A stretch of DNA of 32,154 nt, from positions 1 to 32,154 of IMG/VR virus record IMGVR_UViG_3300048672_000375; one strand, written 5' to 3'. Shown here piece by piece: positions 14,807 through 21,100 of the stretch. Source of the DNA: a virus. The position numbers were made by a program, and so were the translations under genes. The notes beneath the pieces were generated by a model, which searched no databases, was not told the DNA's origin, and worked only from the letters and a program-made list of their open reading frames with translations. The stretch's first letter is position 1, and each line of letters starts with the position of its first letter.

Positions 14807-15142
14807 ATGAAAACTACATTTGAAAAACAAGAATTTAACCAAGATTTTGACCATCAATCAGAAATTATTAAAATGTTTAGCGAAATGGGTTACAATAAAA
14901 TTAATGTTGAGACTTGCTTAACAAACGGTTTAAGTCACTATGTTAGATTAACTATTGACGTTTTAAACGCAAAAAATTTATGGTGTGATATGTATATAAA
15001 TGACAATAATACAACTGACATTACAGTAAGAATTAGTGACCATAGTTCTAATTTAAGTAGATTTGGTGCAGTTGGAAATAAAATGGACATGAGACATTTT
15101 AAAAAATTAATTCAATCAGGAGCAATAGCAAACATTAACTAA
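14807..15142 (+). CDS. Early hypothetical protein, first gene of the recombination operon (111 aa)
   Basis: Directly behind early promoter 2. The 111-residue product begins MKTTFEKQEFNQDFDHQSEI and has a central beta-like region (HYVRLTIDVLNAKNLWCDMYIND) and a basic tail. No motif is recognised. It precedes the ERF recombinase by 23 nt. Confidence 0.6.
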   Translation: MKTTFEKQEFNQDFDHQSEIIKMFSEMGYNKINVETCLTNGLSHYVRLTIDVLNAKNLWCDMYINDNNTTDITVRISDHSSNLSRFGAVGNKMDMRHFKKLIQSGAIANIN

Positions 15143-15165
15143 TTTTTGCAACACAATAACGAAAT

Positions 15166-15792
15166 ATGGAAAACATAGCAAAGGCTATTATAGCCGTAAT
15201 GAAAGAAGTAAAAGGAATGGAAAAAAATTCCAGAGTAGGAACTGGTACAAATACTTACAATGGCACAAAAGACCAAGATGTAAAAGAGGTATTTAATGAA
15301 GCAATGGCAAAAAATGGGCTATGTATTCTGCCTATTTCAATTGAGCCAAAAATTCAAATTGATAGGTGGAACGAAGAAACTCAATATGGATTAAAGCCTA
15401 AACAAAGCATCACAACCGAAGTAAACACAAAATATTTATTGTTGCATGAAAGTGGCGAAAGTGTACAAATAGCAGGTTATGGCCAAGGTATCGATAGTCA
15501 AGACAAGGGAGCAGGCAAAGCAACAACATATGCACTTAAAAACTGTTTACTTTACACCTTTTTAACTCCAGTTGGTAAGATTGATGACACCGACACAACA
15601 CATAGTGAGCAAATACCAACACCACCAATAAAAAAAGAATATCCCCCAAATGATTTACCATGGATAACTGACAAGCAAGTTGATACAATGGTTGAAAGAA
15701 TTAAAGCAGGTGAACAAGGGATAATTGACAAAGCAAAAGCAGCCTTTAAAATTTCAAAAGCAAACATGGAAAAATTAATTAACGCAAAATAA
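15166..15792 (+). CDS. erf: ERF-family single-strand annealing recombinase
   Basis: 208 residues. The ERF signature appears at 104-132: a glycine-rich turn (GYGQGIDSQDKGAG) followed by KATTYALKNCLLYTF. These proteins form rings on single-stranded DNA and anneal complementary strands in phage recombination and circularisation. The C-terminal 50 residues are a proline-rich linker (PTPPIKKEYPPNDLPW) and a small helical domain, as in other ERF proteins. Its stop shares bases with the next start (TAATG), coupling it to the partner gene. Confidence 0.88.
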   Translation: MENIAKAIIAVMKEVKGMEKNSRVGTGTNTYNGTKDQDVKEVFNEAMAKNGLCILPISIEPKIQIDRWNEETQYGLKPKQSITTEVNTKYLLLHESGESVQIAGYGQGIDSQDKGAGKATTYALKNCLLYTFLTPVGKIDDTDTTHSEQIPTPPIKKEYPPNDLPWITDKQVDTMVERIKAGEQGIIDKAKAAFKISKANMEKLINAK

Positions 15793-16259
15793 TGGAAACA
15801 GCAATAAGTACACTAAGCCAATTACCCGAAACAAAAAAGCAAATTGAAACATTTGCTTACTCATTAGAGCAAGGTTTAAATAATGGACAAATAGTAGCAA
15901 GCGACTTGCTAAGGTTTCAAAAAGCAATGGAAAAGGTATTTGAGAAAATCAAACCTACATTAATTGAAAATGCTTTAAATGAAATTTCGCAGTATGAAAA
16001 AAACACAGTTATTAAAGGTAGTGAATTTTCAATTGTTGAAGCAGGAGTTAAATACGATTACAGTAATTGTAATGACATTGAATACAATACTCTTAACACT
16101 CAATTAGAATGCCTTAAAAGTACTCTAAAAGATAGAGAGACGTTTTTAAAATCAATTAAAGAACCTTTGCAAATGATTGACGAAACAAGTGGCGAAGTTT
16201 ACACAATTTACCCCCCTAAAAAAACAAGTTCCACAACTTTAAAAGTAACATTTAAATAA
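15792..16259 (+). CDS. Recombinase-associated protein (155 aa)
   Basis: Coupled by TAATG overlap to the ERF gene and to the DnaA-like gene. Helical N-terminal half, then a motif AGVKYDYSNCNDIEYNTL (about 87-104) that I recall from proteins found with phage recombinases in Bacteroidota. No catalytic motif is visible. A helper of annealing or replication is inferred from constant neighbourhood. Confidence 0.6.
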   Translation: METAISTLSQLPETKKQIETFAYSLEQGLNNGQIVASDLLRFQKAMEKVFEKIKPTLIENALNEISQYEKNTVIKGSEFSIVEAGVKYDYSNCNDIEYNTLNTQLECLKSTLKDRETFLKSIKEPLQMIDETSGEVYTIYPPKKTSSTTLKVTFK

Positions 16260-16642
16260 TGACACCAACATTTAACATTTACAAGGCTGCTGTGCAATAT
16301 CAGCAGCCAAAGGTAACCAACGATAATTTAATTATTATCAAAATAAAAGAGGTAATTAGAGAGGTTACTGGAGTTAGTTTTGAGCGAATTAACCAGCCAA
16401 CTCGAGAACGACAAATAATGTTTTCAAGGCAATTGTATCATTTCTTATGTCGCAAGTTTACAAGTCAATCACTAAAATATATCGGTAGTTTAACAACTCG
16501 AAATTATGACCATAGTACGGTTATTAGTTCAATTGAACAGATTACTTACATTATTGATTTAAAACATCGTTCGGATAATTACCCAAAAGTTGAAAGTGCT
16601 ATTTTGCGATTAACTGCTTATACCGGAAAGAAAATTTTATAA
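16259..16642 (+). CDS. DnaA domain IV-like DNA-binding protein
   Basis: 127 residues matching only the C-terminal, DnaA-box-binding domain of the bacterial initiator DnaA. Residues 49-65 (REIQIMFSRQLYHFLC-like helix) and the signature SLKYIGSLTTRNYDHSTV (71-88) correspond to the helix and the GxRDHSTV loop of domain IV. The AAA+ ATPase domain is absent. It may mark the phage origin or compete with host DnaA for its boxes (inference). The stop codon lies in the left arm of the first large inverted repeat, where the inserted region begins. Confidence 0.8.
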   Translation: MTPTFNIYKAAVQYQQPKVTNDNLIIIKIKEVIREVTGVSFERINQPTRERQIMFSRQLYHFLCRKFTSQSLKYIGSLTTRNYDHSTVISSIEQITYIIDLKHRSDNYPKVESAILRLTAYTGKKIL

Positions 16643-16768
16643 CGTATTGCAGATTGCCGAAGGTGGCGAAATCGAAGCACTAAACTTGATTAAAATATAA
16701 ATGTTAAACCGAAGCAAAACAGTTGATATTAGCACTAAACCGCCACTTTTGGCAAGGTGCTGTTATAT
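16638..16768 (+). repeat. attC-like inverted repeat A
   Basis: Left arm 16638-16668 (TATAACG... GCCGAAGGTGGCG) and right arm 16741-16768 (CGCCACTTTTGGCAAGG... GTTATA) pair imperfectly across a central region of about 70 nt. The GTT core is at 16762-16764. The left arm contains the stop of the DnaA-like gene, so the element sits exactly at a gene end. Confidence 0.75.
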
Positions 16769-16794
16769 GCTGTGCTTCTCTAATTTTCAATAGT

Positions 16795-17136
16795 ATGGCA
16801 AAGACAATTAAATTACAAGAACTTAATAGACAATATGAATTTGTCTGCAATGAATGGGTGCAAAAGTTTTGCAATAAACAACAAATTGAATTTGATGGAT
16901 GGGTAGGTAATGAAGTTGGAGGAATAGCATCATTTGTTTGCCAATTCTATTTTAATTTATCTGATATTATTTTGGACTTAAAAACAAAGCAACCAAAAGG
17001 ATTGATATTGGAATGGCAAAGCGATGGTGTAGATTTTAATATAATTAATGATAACCAACAACATATAAATTACAAATCTTATACAATGGGATTAAGATAT
17101 AATCAACTAAAAAATGAAAATAATGGAGCAGTATAG
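16795..17136 (+). CDS. Cassette 1 hypothetical protein (113 aa)
   Basis: ATG 16795 is chosen because the upstream extension of the frame to 16723 is made of repeat A sequence. The protein (MAKTIKLQELNRQYEFVC...) is aromatic-rich with WVGNEVGGIASF, then DIILDLKTKQPKG and EWQSDGVDFN. I recall similar small proteins from phages and mobile regions of Bacteroidota but know no function. It overlaps the second cassette gene by 23 nt. Confidence 0.7.
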   Translation: MAKTIKLQELNRQYEFVCNEWVQKFCNKQQIEFDGWVGNEVGGIASFVCQFYFNLSDIILDLKTKQPKGLILEWQSDGVDFNIINDNQQHINYKSYTMGLRYNQLKNENNGAV

Positions 17137-17464
17137 AATACAGCAAATTGCTAAATCATACCCAAGTTTTAAGCCTGAAATAGTTGCTTATGGAGACCAG
17201 ATACTTTATGAAATGGAAATGGATTTAAAAGCTATGGTTCAAGCTATTTCCTATTTGTCGGAATATATTGAGTATCGAAAAAGCATAAGAGATACACATA
17301 CTTTTGGAGATAATACTTGCAACCAAGCATTAGAATTATTGATTAAAAGAGTGTCAATTTATAGTTGTCCTAACAATAAAAAGGAACAGTTTAAAACAAA
17401 AGCTAACTGTCCGCTTAAAGAGAATTGTAAATGGTTGCAGGATGTCGCACAGCATAGCATATAA
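17114..17464 (+). CDS. Cassette 1 second hypothetical protein (116 aa)
   Basis: Begins within the end of the first cassette gene; ATG 17123 is an alternative start. The C-terminal third contains four cysteines (IYSCPNN, NCPLKENCKW) that could bind zinc. The stop TAA is part of the left arm of repeat B (AGCATATAAC), as is common for genes in integron cassettes. No family is recognised. Confidence 0.65.
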   Translation: MKIMEQYRIQQIAKSYPSFKPEIVAYGDQILYEMEMDLKAMVQAISYLSEYIEYRKSIRDTHTFGDNTCNQALELLIKRVSIYSCPNNKKEQFKTKANCPLKENCKWLQDVAQHSI

Positions 17465-17550
17465 CGTTATCGGGCTTGGCGAAGGTGGGCTTGTAGGATG
17501 CTCAAAGTTTGCAGGATGTGTCTGCCCACTTTTGCCAAACCCGTGTTATA
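17460..17550 (+). repeat. attC-like inverted repeat B
   Basis: Left arm 17460-17490 (TATAACG... GGGCTTGGCGAAGGTGGGC) pairs with right arm 17524-17550 (GCCCACTTTTGCCAAACCC... GTTATA). The loop is 33 nt. The outer AAC/GTT pairs are separated from the inner helix by unequal unpaired bases (longer on the left), giving the asymmetry typical of attC. GTT core 17545-17547. Confidence 0.8.
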
Positions 17551-17590
17551 GGCAGTAGGATTTTTAGCAGAATGTTTAATCAAAGCACTA

Positions 17591-18426
17591 AAGAAAAAAA
17601 AGAAAAAAAGAGGGATGGAAATAAATAAAATATACAACGAAGATTGTTTGCTAACTATGGAAAGGTTAGAACCAAACTGTATTGATGCAATACTTACAAG
17701 CCCACCATACAATACAAGCAGAAAAGGAAGTAGTTTAAATGGTGCTTGTGCAAATGTGAGATACGATGAATTTAACGATTGCAAAACAGATGATGAATAC
17801 ATTGCTTGGACTATTGACATATTTAAAGGCTACGACAAAGTATTGAAGCAAAACGGAGTGATTTTATACAACCTTTCATATTCAAGTGAAAATACACATT
17901 TGATGTGGCTTGTAGTTGCGGAAATAATGAAGCAAACAAACTTTTTAGTAGCTGACAATATCATTTGGAAAAAGCCAAGCACAAGCCCGAATAGTTGTAG
18001 CCCAAACAAACTTACAAGGATGTGTGAATATGTATTTGTTTTTTGCAGAAAGAATGAATTTGAAACTTTTTCTTGTAACAAAGAAGTAAGCTCATTAAGA
18101 ACAACAGGACAAATTGCTTACAAAAATTACTCAAACTTTTTAACTGCAAAAAACAATGATGGCTCAAATGATATTCATAAAGCAACTTTTAGTAGTGAAC
18201 TTGTGAGAAAGCTATTATTACTTTATGTGAAAGAAGGAAGTTTAGTTTATGATAGCTTTATGGGAACAGGAACAACAGCAGTAGGATGTTTAATTGAAAA
18301 GATGAACTACATAGGAAGTGAGATAAGCCAAAGATATGTTACAGATGCAAACAAACGAATTGAAGTATATGCTAACCAACCATCATTATTTTAAAAGTGC
18401 GGTGGGCTTTTTTTCTTTTTTTTCTT
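17591..18426. repeat. Perfect 20-bp inverted repeat flanking the cassette 2 methyltransferase
   Basis: AAG-A8-G-A7-G at 17591-17610 is repeated exactly, inverted, at 18407-18426 (C-T7-C-T8-CTT), just outside the methyltransferase gene. The run lengths match exactly, which makes independent low-complexity origin less likely. A transcript of the gene could close into a panhandle. Confidence 0.6.
17615..18394 (+). CDS. DNA methyltransferase, N4-cytosine/N6-adenine (beta-class) type
   Basis: 259 residues. Catalytic motif IV is TSPPYN (28-33) and the S-adenosylmethionine motif is DSFMGTGTT (213-221); motif IV before motif I is the beta-class order. The SPPY form is most common in N4-cytosine enzymes but also occurs in N6-adenine ones. 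No endonuclease gene is adjacent, so this is an orphan methylase, plausibly protecting the phage from host restriction. It is the only gene of cassette 2. Start ATG 17615 follows a purine tract (AGAGGG). Confidence 0.88.
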   Translation: MEINKIYNEDCLLTMERLEPNCIDAILTSPPYNTSRKGSSLNGACANVRYDEFNDCKTDDEYIAWTIDIFKGYDKVLKQNGVILYNLSYSSENTHLMWLVVAEIMKQTNFLVADNIIWKKPSTSPNSCSPNKLTRMCEYVFVFCRKNEFETFSCNKEVSSLRTTGQIAYKNYSNFLTAKNNDGSNDIHKATFSSELVRKLLLLYVKEGSLVYDSFMGTGTTAVGCLIEKMNYIGSEISQRYVTDANKRIEVYANQPSLF

Positions 18427-18464
18427 CCACAAATGTTGAAACGAAGAACGTCTGCCCTATTGCC

Positions 18465-18597
18465 TATAACGGTATCGGGCTTGGCGAAGGCGGGGATTTT
18501 AACCACAAAAGTTTAATAGAATGACAGAAGATAATACAACCACGAATGTTGATTTGGAAAACGGAAGCCCCGCTTTTGCCAAACCCGTGTTACCCGC
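18465..18597 (+). repeat. attC-like inverted repeat C
   Basis: Left arm 18465-18495 (TATAACGG... GGGCTTGGCGAAGGCGGGG) and right arm 18568-18593 (CCCCGCTTTTGCCAAACCC... GTTA) pair around a 72-nt loop. The inner arms are nearly the same as in repeat B, with a compensating change (GTGGGC/GCCCAC to GCGGGG/CCCCGC). GTT core 18589-18591. Confidence 0.8.
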
Positions 18598-19270
18598 AGT
18601 GCTTCCTTTCGTTAATGAAGTGGCTTGCATTGATTGGGAAGAGGGGATTAAGCAGGTTTTTGATAATACGATTGACCTTGTATTAACAGACCCGCCCTAT
18701 GGGATGGCATACCGAAGCAACCGAAGAAAGGAGAAACATAAAAGTATCCAAAACGATACCGATTTAGACTGGTTGGGTGATTGGTGCAAGGAACTAAAAA
18801 GGGTATGCAAACACGAAGCCCACCTTTATATTTTTTGCAGTTGGCACAATATTGATGTTTTTAAGCAAACATTAGGGGCGTATTTCAATGTTAAAAATAT
18901 TTTGGTATGGGAAAAGAATAATCACGGTAGCGGTGATTTACTTGGTGATTACGCCCCGAAATATGAACTGATTATATTTTGTAGCAATGGAAGCAAAAAA
19001 TTAAATGGTGGGCGAAGTAGCAACGTGATAAAATGTGCAAAGATGCCAACCGATAATCACCCAACCGAAAAGCCAACAAACCTACTAAGGCACTTGATAG
19101 AAAAAAGCACCAACAAAGGCGATTTAGTTTTGGATACTTTTGCTGGTAGTTTTTCAACTGCAAGGGCTTGCAAAGAAATAGGGCGGGATTTCATTTGTTT
19201 TGAAGTCGAACCCGAATATTGTCGAACCGCTAAAAACCTGCTTAATGGTGTGTCAGTGTCGCTGTTTTAG
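18521..19270 (+). CDS. DNA adenine methyltransferase (DPPY type)
   Basis: From ATG 18521 the frame is 249 residues. Motif IV is TDPPYG (56-61) and the S-adenosylmethionine motif is DTFAGSFST (205-213), a divergence from the usual DPFAGSGTT; motif order is beta-class. HPTEKPTNLLRHLI (about 186-199) is a family hallmark before motif I. The first 26 residues are encoded by repeat C; an in-frame GTG at 18599 lies just inside the cassette and is the likelier native start (223 aa). The gene has more G and C than its neighbours. No partner endonuclease is seen. Confidence 0.85.
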   Translation: MTEDNTTTNVDLENGSPAFAKPVLPAVLPFVNEVACIDWEEGIKQVFDNTIDLVLTDPPYGMAYRSNRRKEKHKSIQNDTDLDWLGDWCKELKRVCKHEAHLYIFCSWHNIDVFKQTLGAYFNVKNILVWEKNNHGSGDLLGDYAPKYELIIFCSNGSKKLNGGRSSNVIKCAKMPTDNHPTEKPTNLLRHLIEKSTNKGDLVLDTFAGSFSTARACKEIGRDFICFEVEPEYCRTAKNLLNGVSVSLF

Positions 19271-19297
19271 CATTGCGGGTAACTCGTATATATACGA
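19269..19297. repeat. Cassette 3 right end and 14-bp palindrome
   Basis: 19269-19283 (AGCATTGCGGGTAAC) is the inverted copy (14 of 15) of the cassette 3 start at 18589-18603. Where the other cassettes continue into a large attC-like arm, here the perfect palindrome TCGTATATATACGA (19284-19297) follows and phage genes resume. Confidence 0.6.
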
Positions 19298-19314
19298 AAC
19301 AAAAAGGATAAATA

Positions 19315-19536
19315 ATGATTACAGTATCAGTTAATTATATAGTTGTTTGGGAAATACCAAATACACCCTATAAATTTACACAAGAGGGTATATGTATTAA
19401 TTGCCAACGCTGTAAAATCCTAAAAAAAGTAAGCAAAAACGGAGCTATTGGCTATAATTTAAATTCAAAATTTTACCCACTAAAAAAAGTGCGATTAATG
19501 CTAAAAAAAATTGAAAATAATAAAATACCATTTTAA
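19315..19536 (+). CDS. Small phage protein resembling NUMOD-type modules (73 aa)
   Basis: Sequence WEIPNTPYKFTQEGICINCQRCKILKKV... NLNSKFYPLKKV has the strand pattern of the small modules often attached to HNH endonucleases and also found alone in Bacteroidota phages. Two cysteines are close (INCQRC). It lies between the cassette array and the NinG region. DNA binding is a guess. Confidence 0.55.
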   Translation: MITVSVNYIVVWEIPNTPYKFTQEGICINCQRCKILKKVSKNGAIGYNLNSKFYPLKKVRLMLKKIENNKIPF

Positions 19537-19797
19537 ATGATTGACTTAAAACAAACAGTGAACTTAAAACAATTTGATACGTATTTTGAACCATTACTAA
19601 TTGATGTAATTGATTTTGAAAGTAAGGATTTGATACACTCAAAAACAAGCATACCAAAAGTAGCAAGATTACTAAATATTCAAAGTAGGGTTATTCATAA
19701 CTTTTTAACTCGTAAATCTAAAAGAGGATACTACGAGAATTTAACAACTAAAAAACGATACATTTTTAAAATAAGCAAAAATGAAAGTAAAACCTAA
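19537..19797 (+). CDS. Hypothetical protein with possible helix-turn-helix (86 aa)
   Basis: Starts immediately after the preceding stop and overlaps NinG by 17 nt. Residues about 38-60 (SIPKVARLLNIQSRVIHNFLTRKS) have the spacing of a helix-turn-helix, followed by a lysine-rich strand region. Function unknown; a small DNA-binding protein is plausible. Confidence 0.55.
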   Translation: MIDLKQTVNLKQFDTYFEPLLIDVIDFESKDLIHSKTSIPKVARLLNIQSRVIHNFLTRKSKRGYYENLTTKKRYIFKISKNESKT

Positions 19798-20395
19798 AAA
19801 ATGTAAGCATTGCGCTAAGTTATTTACACCAATTAGAAGTAGTTTAGAAGTGGCTTGTTCAAGTAATTGCGCTATTGAATTAGGTAAGTTAAAGCCTATT
19901 AAAATAAGTAAGCAATCGCAGTTAGAACCATTAAAAACTATTTCAGATTATCGAAAAGAATTGCAAACTAAAATAAATTTGATTGTTAGGCTGATTGATT
20001 TAAACCACATTTGTATTAGTTGTGGCCAAAAGCCAAACAAACCATTTGCAGGCCACTATCATGCAGTAGGTAGTAACGAAAGTTTAAGATACCATTTATT
20101 AAATATTTTTGTTCAGTGTATGCGCTGTAATGGCTTTAATGGTGGTATGTTACTAAATTATGGCAAAGGATTAAAAGAAACTTTTGGAGCTACTTTAAAA
20201 GATTACTGCGAAAACTTTTTAGTAAGTGAATACAAGTCAATAAAATTAAACCAAAACGACTTAAAAGAAGCAAGTCGCAAAGCAACCGAAATAATCAAAT
20301 TTTTACAATTAGAAAATAGAGAATACGATACTAGAGATCGTATTATATTGAGAAAACAATTTAACAAAATGCTAGGAATTTATGAAACCATTTAA
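19781..20395 (+). CDS. ninG: NinG/Rap-like recombination nuclease
   Basis: 204 residues with two cysteine clusters of the NinG family. The first is CKHC...CSSNC (Cys8, 11, 26, 30). The second is CISCG...GHYHAVGS...CMRCN (Cys78, Cys81, His92, His94, Cys113, Cys116), an HNH-like zinc site. In lambda the homologue (Rap) promotes resolution of branched recombination intermediates. Here it follows the ERF module after the inserted cassettes, so the insertion may have split one recombination region. It overlaps both neighbouring genes. Confidence 0.83.
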   Translation: MKVKPKKCKHCAKLFTPIRSSLEVACSSNCAIELGKLKPIKISKQSQLEPLKTISDYRKELQTKINLIVRLIDLNHICISCGQKPNKPFAGHYHAVGSNESLRYHLLNIFVQCMRCNGFNGGMLLNYGKGLKETFGATLKDYCENFLVSEYKSIKLNQNDLKEASRKATEIIKFLQLENREYDTRDRIILRKQFNKMLGIYETI

Positions 20396-20633
20396 AAACC
20401 AAACAGCAGTAATTTTAGATAGCCTAATTAAGCAAAAAAACATCAGCGAAAGGGACTTTAACTACAACGGATTTAGGGCTAGATTAAGCGAATTAAGGCA
20501 GCTAATACCTATTGAAAGCAAGCAAGTAAATTATGTTAATGAGTTCGGACACCCAAGCTATTACAAACAGTATTCTATCAGTAAAGAAAACAAATCACAA
20601 GCGAAAAAATTACTCAAAAAATTAAATAAATAG
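20382..20633 (+). CDS. Small winged-helix-like protein (83 aa)
   Basis: Overlaps the NinG gene by 14 nt. Residues 6-45 (NQTAVILDSLIKQKNISERDFNYNGFRARLSELRQLI) suit a winged-helix core, with a wing strand near YYKQYSI and a lysine-rich end. Such proteins accompany phage recombination genes and probably bind DNA; this is inference. Confidence 0.6.
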   Translation: MKPFKNQTAVILDSLIKQKNISERDFNYNGFRARLSELRQLIPIESKQVNYVNEFGHPSYYKQYSISKENKSQAKKLLKKLNK

Positions 20634-20663
20634 TTTGCTTTTAAGCAAAATAACTTATATTTG
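20634..20663 (+). promoter_or_regulatory. Promoter overlapped by an inverted repeat operator
   Basis: -33 TTG (20635-20637) and -7 TATATTTG (20656-20663) with an 18-nt spacer. A 7-bp inverted repeat TTTGCTT-TT-AAGCAAA (20634-20649) covers the -33 element, so a dimeric repressor could block it. It lacks the GTAWTAC boxes of the other early promoters. Confidence 0.72.
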
Positions 20664-20667
20664 CACT

Positions 20668-20776
20668 TGTATTAAATAGTTGAGGTCGAAGCCAACTATT
20701 AACTAAATCAAACTTTCACATAAGTAAAAGTATAGATTAAACCCCCTTTTAGCTTCGACCTAATTGGGGGTTTTTT
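20668..20776 (+). ncRNA. Structured leader or small RNA with complementary loops
   Basis: Between the promoter at 20656 and the T-run ending at 20776 no gene fits. Hairpin 1 has stem AATAGTTG/CAACTATT (20675-20682, 20693-20700) and a 10-nt loop AGGTCGAAGC. Hairpin 2 is the terminator whose loop contains GCTTCGACCT (20752-20761), the exact complement of loop 1. The two loops could form a 10-bp kissing pair, or alternatively unfold the terminator. RNA ends are estimates. Confidence 0.65.
20739..20776 (+). terminator. Terminator inside the leader RNA
   Basis: AAACCCCC (20739-20746) pairs with GGGGGTTT (20766-20773), followed by TTT. The large 19-nt loop carries the sequence complementary to the upstream hairpin loop. 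It lies 19 nt before the start of the next gene, the position of an attenuator. Confidence 0.8.
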
Positions 20777-20795
20777 CATTAACTAATTATTAATT

Positions 20796-21098
20796 ATGAA
20801 TTACGAAAAAATGCCATTTGGTAAATTTAAAGGCACTTTAATTACAGATTTACCCACAAACTACATTGCATACGCTTTAGAAGAATTTGAATTACCTGAT
20901 GAATTAACTGGTAAACTTAAAGATGAAATATGCGAAAGACTTTATTTATTTCCTCAATCAAACAAATCTGAAAAAACTTTTAAAGATGTTTTTAGAAAAC
21001 TAGCTATTAAGTACCACCCCGACAAAGGAGGTAGCGGTGTTGAAATGAAAGTATTGAATGAATTTCGTGATTTATATTACATTGATATTCCATTTTAG
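20796..21098 (+). CDS. DUF3820-like domain fused to a DnaJ-type J domain
   Basis: 100 residues in two parts. Residues 4-30 (EKMPFGKFKGTLITDLPTNYIAYAL) match the small MPFGKxKG module (DUF3820-like). Residues 61-92 (TFKDVFRKLAIKYHPDKGGSGVEMKVLNEF) match helices II and III of a J domain with the HPD motif at 74-76. J domains recruit and activate Hsp70 (DnaK), so this protein may bring host DnaK to replication proteins, like lambda P and DnaJ (inference). It is the first gene behind the leader RNA. Confidence 0.72.
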   Translation: MNYEKMPFGKFKGTLITDLPTNYIAYALEEFELPDELTGKLKDEICERLYLFPQSNKSEKTFKDVFRKLAIKYHPDKGGSGVEMKVLNEFRDLYYIDIPF

Positions 21099-21100
21099 TT

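Larger units (their letters stand above)
16638..19297 (+). mobile_element. Integron-like gene cassette array (three cassettes, four genes)
   Basis: Three large imperfect inverted repeats (16638-16768, 17460-17550, 18465-18597) share one design and separate three gene-bearing segments: 16763-17545, 17546-18589 and 18590-19283. The segments carry two small unknown genes, a methyltransferase, and a second methyltransferase. Each segment starts with GTTAnnnGC and ends with the complement, as expected when a cassette excises and inserts at a GTT core. Site lengths (131, 91, 133 bp) fall within the range of integron attC sites. No integron integrase lies in the window. The third segment visibly has higher GC (27 of 60 bases in 18661-18720) than ordinary phage genes. 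Confidence 0.7.

Noticed and set aside
16723-16794. Upstream extension of the cassette 1 protein
   Set aside because: The extra 24 residues are encoded by repeat A; ATG 16795 starts where protein-like sequence begins.
17467-17820. Reverse-strand frame covering repeat B and the methyltransferase start
   Set aside because: It runs through the inverted repeat and opposite a clear methyltransferase; hydrophobic translation is due to the purine tract.
17615-19270. Restriction-modification system
   Set aside because: Two methyltransferases but no endonuclease-like or specificity-subunit frame in the region.
16638-19297. Insertion sequence or transposon as the explanation of the repeats
   Set aside because: No transposase frame, no target-site duplication seen, and the ends differ between segments while matching within each; a cassette model fits better.
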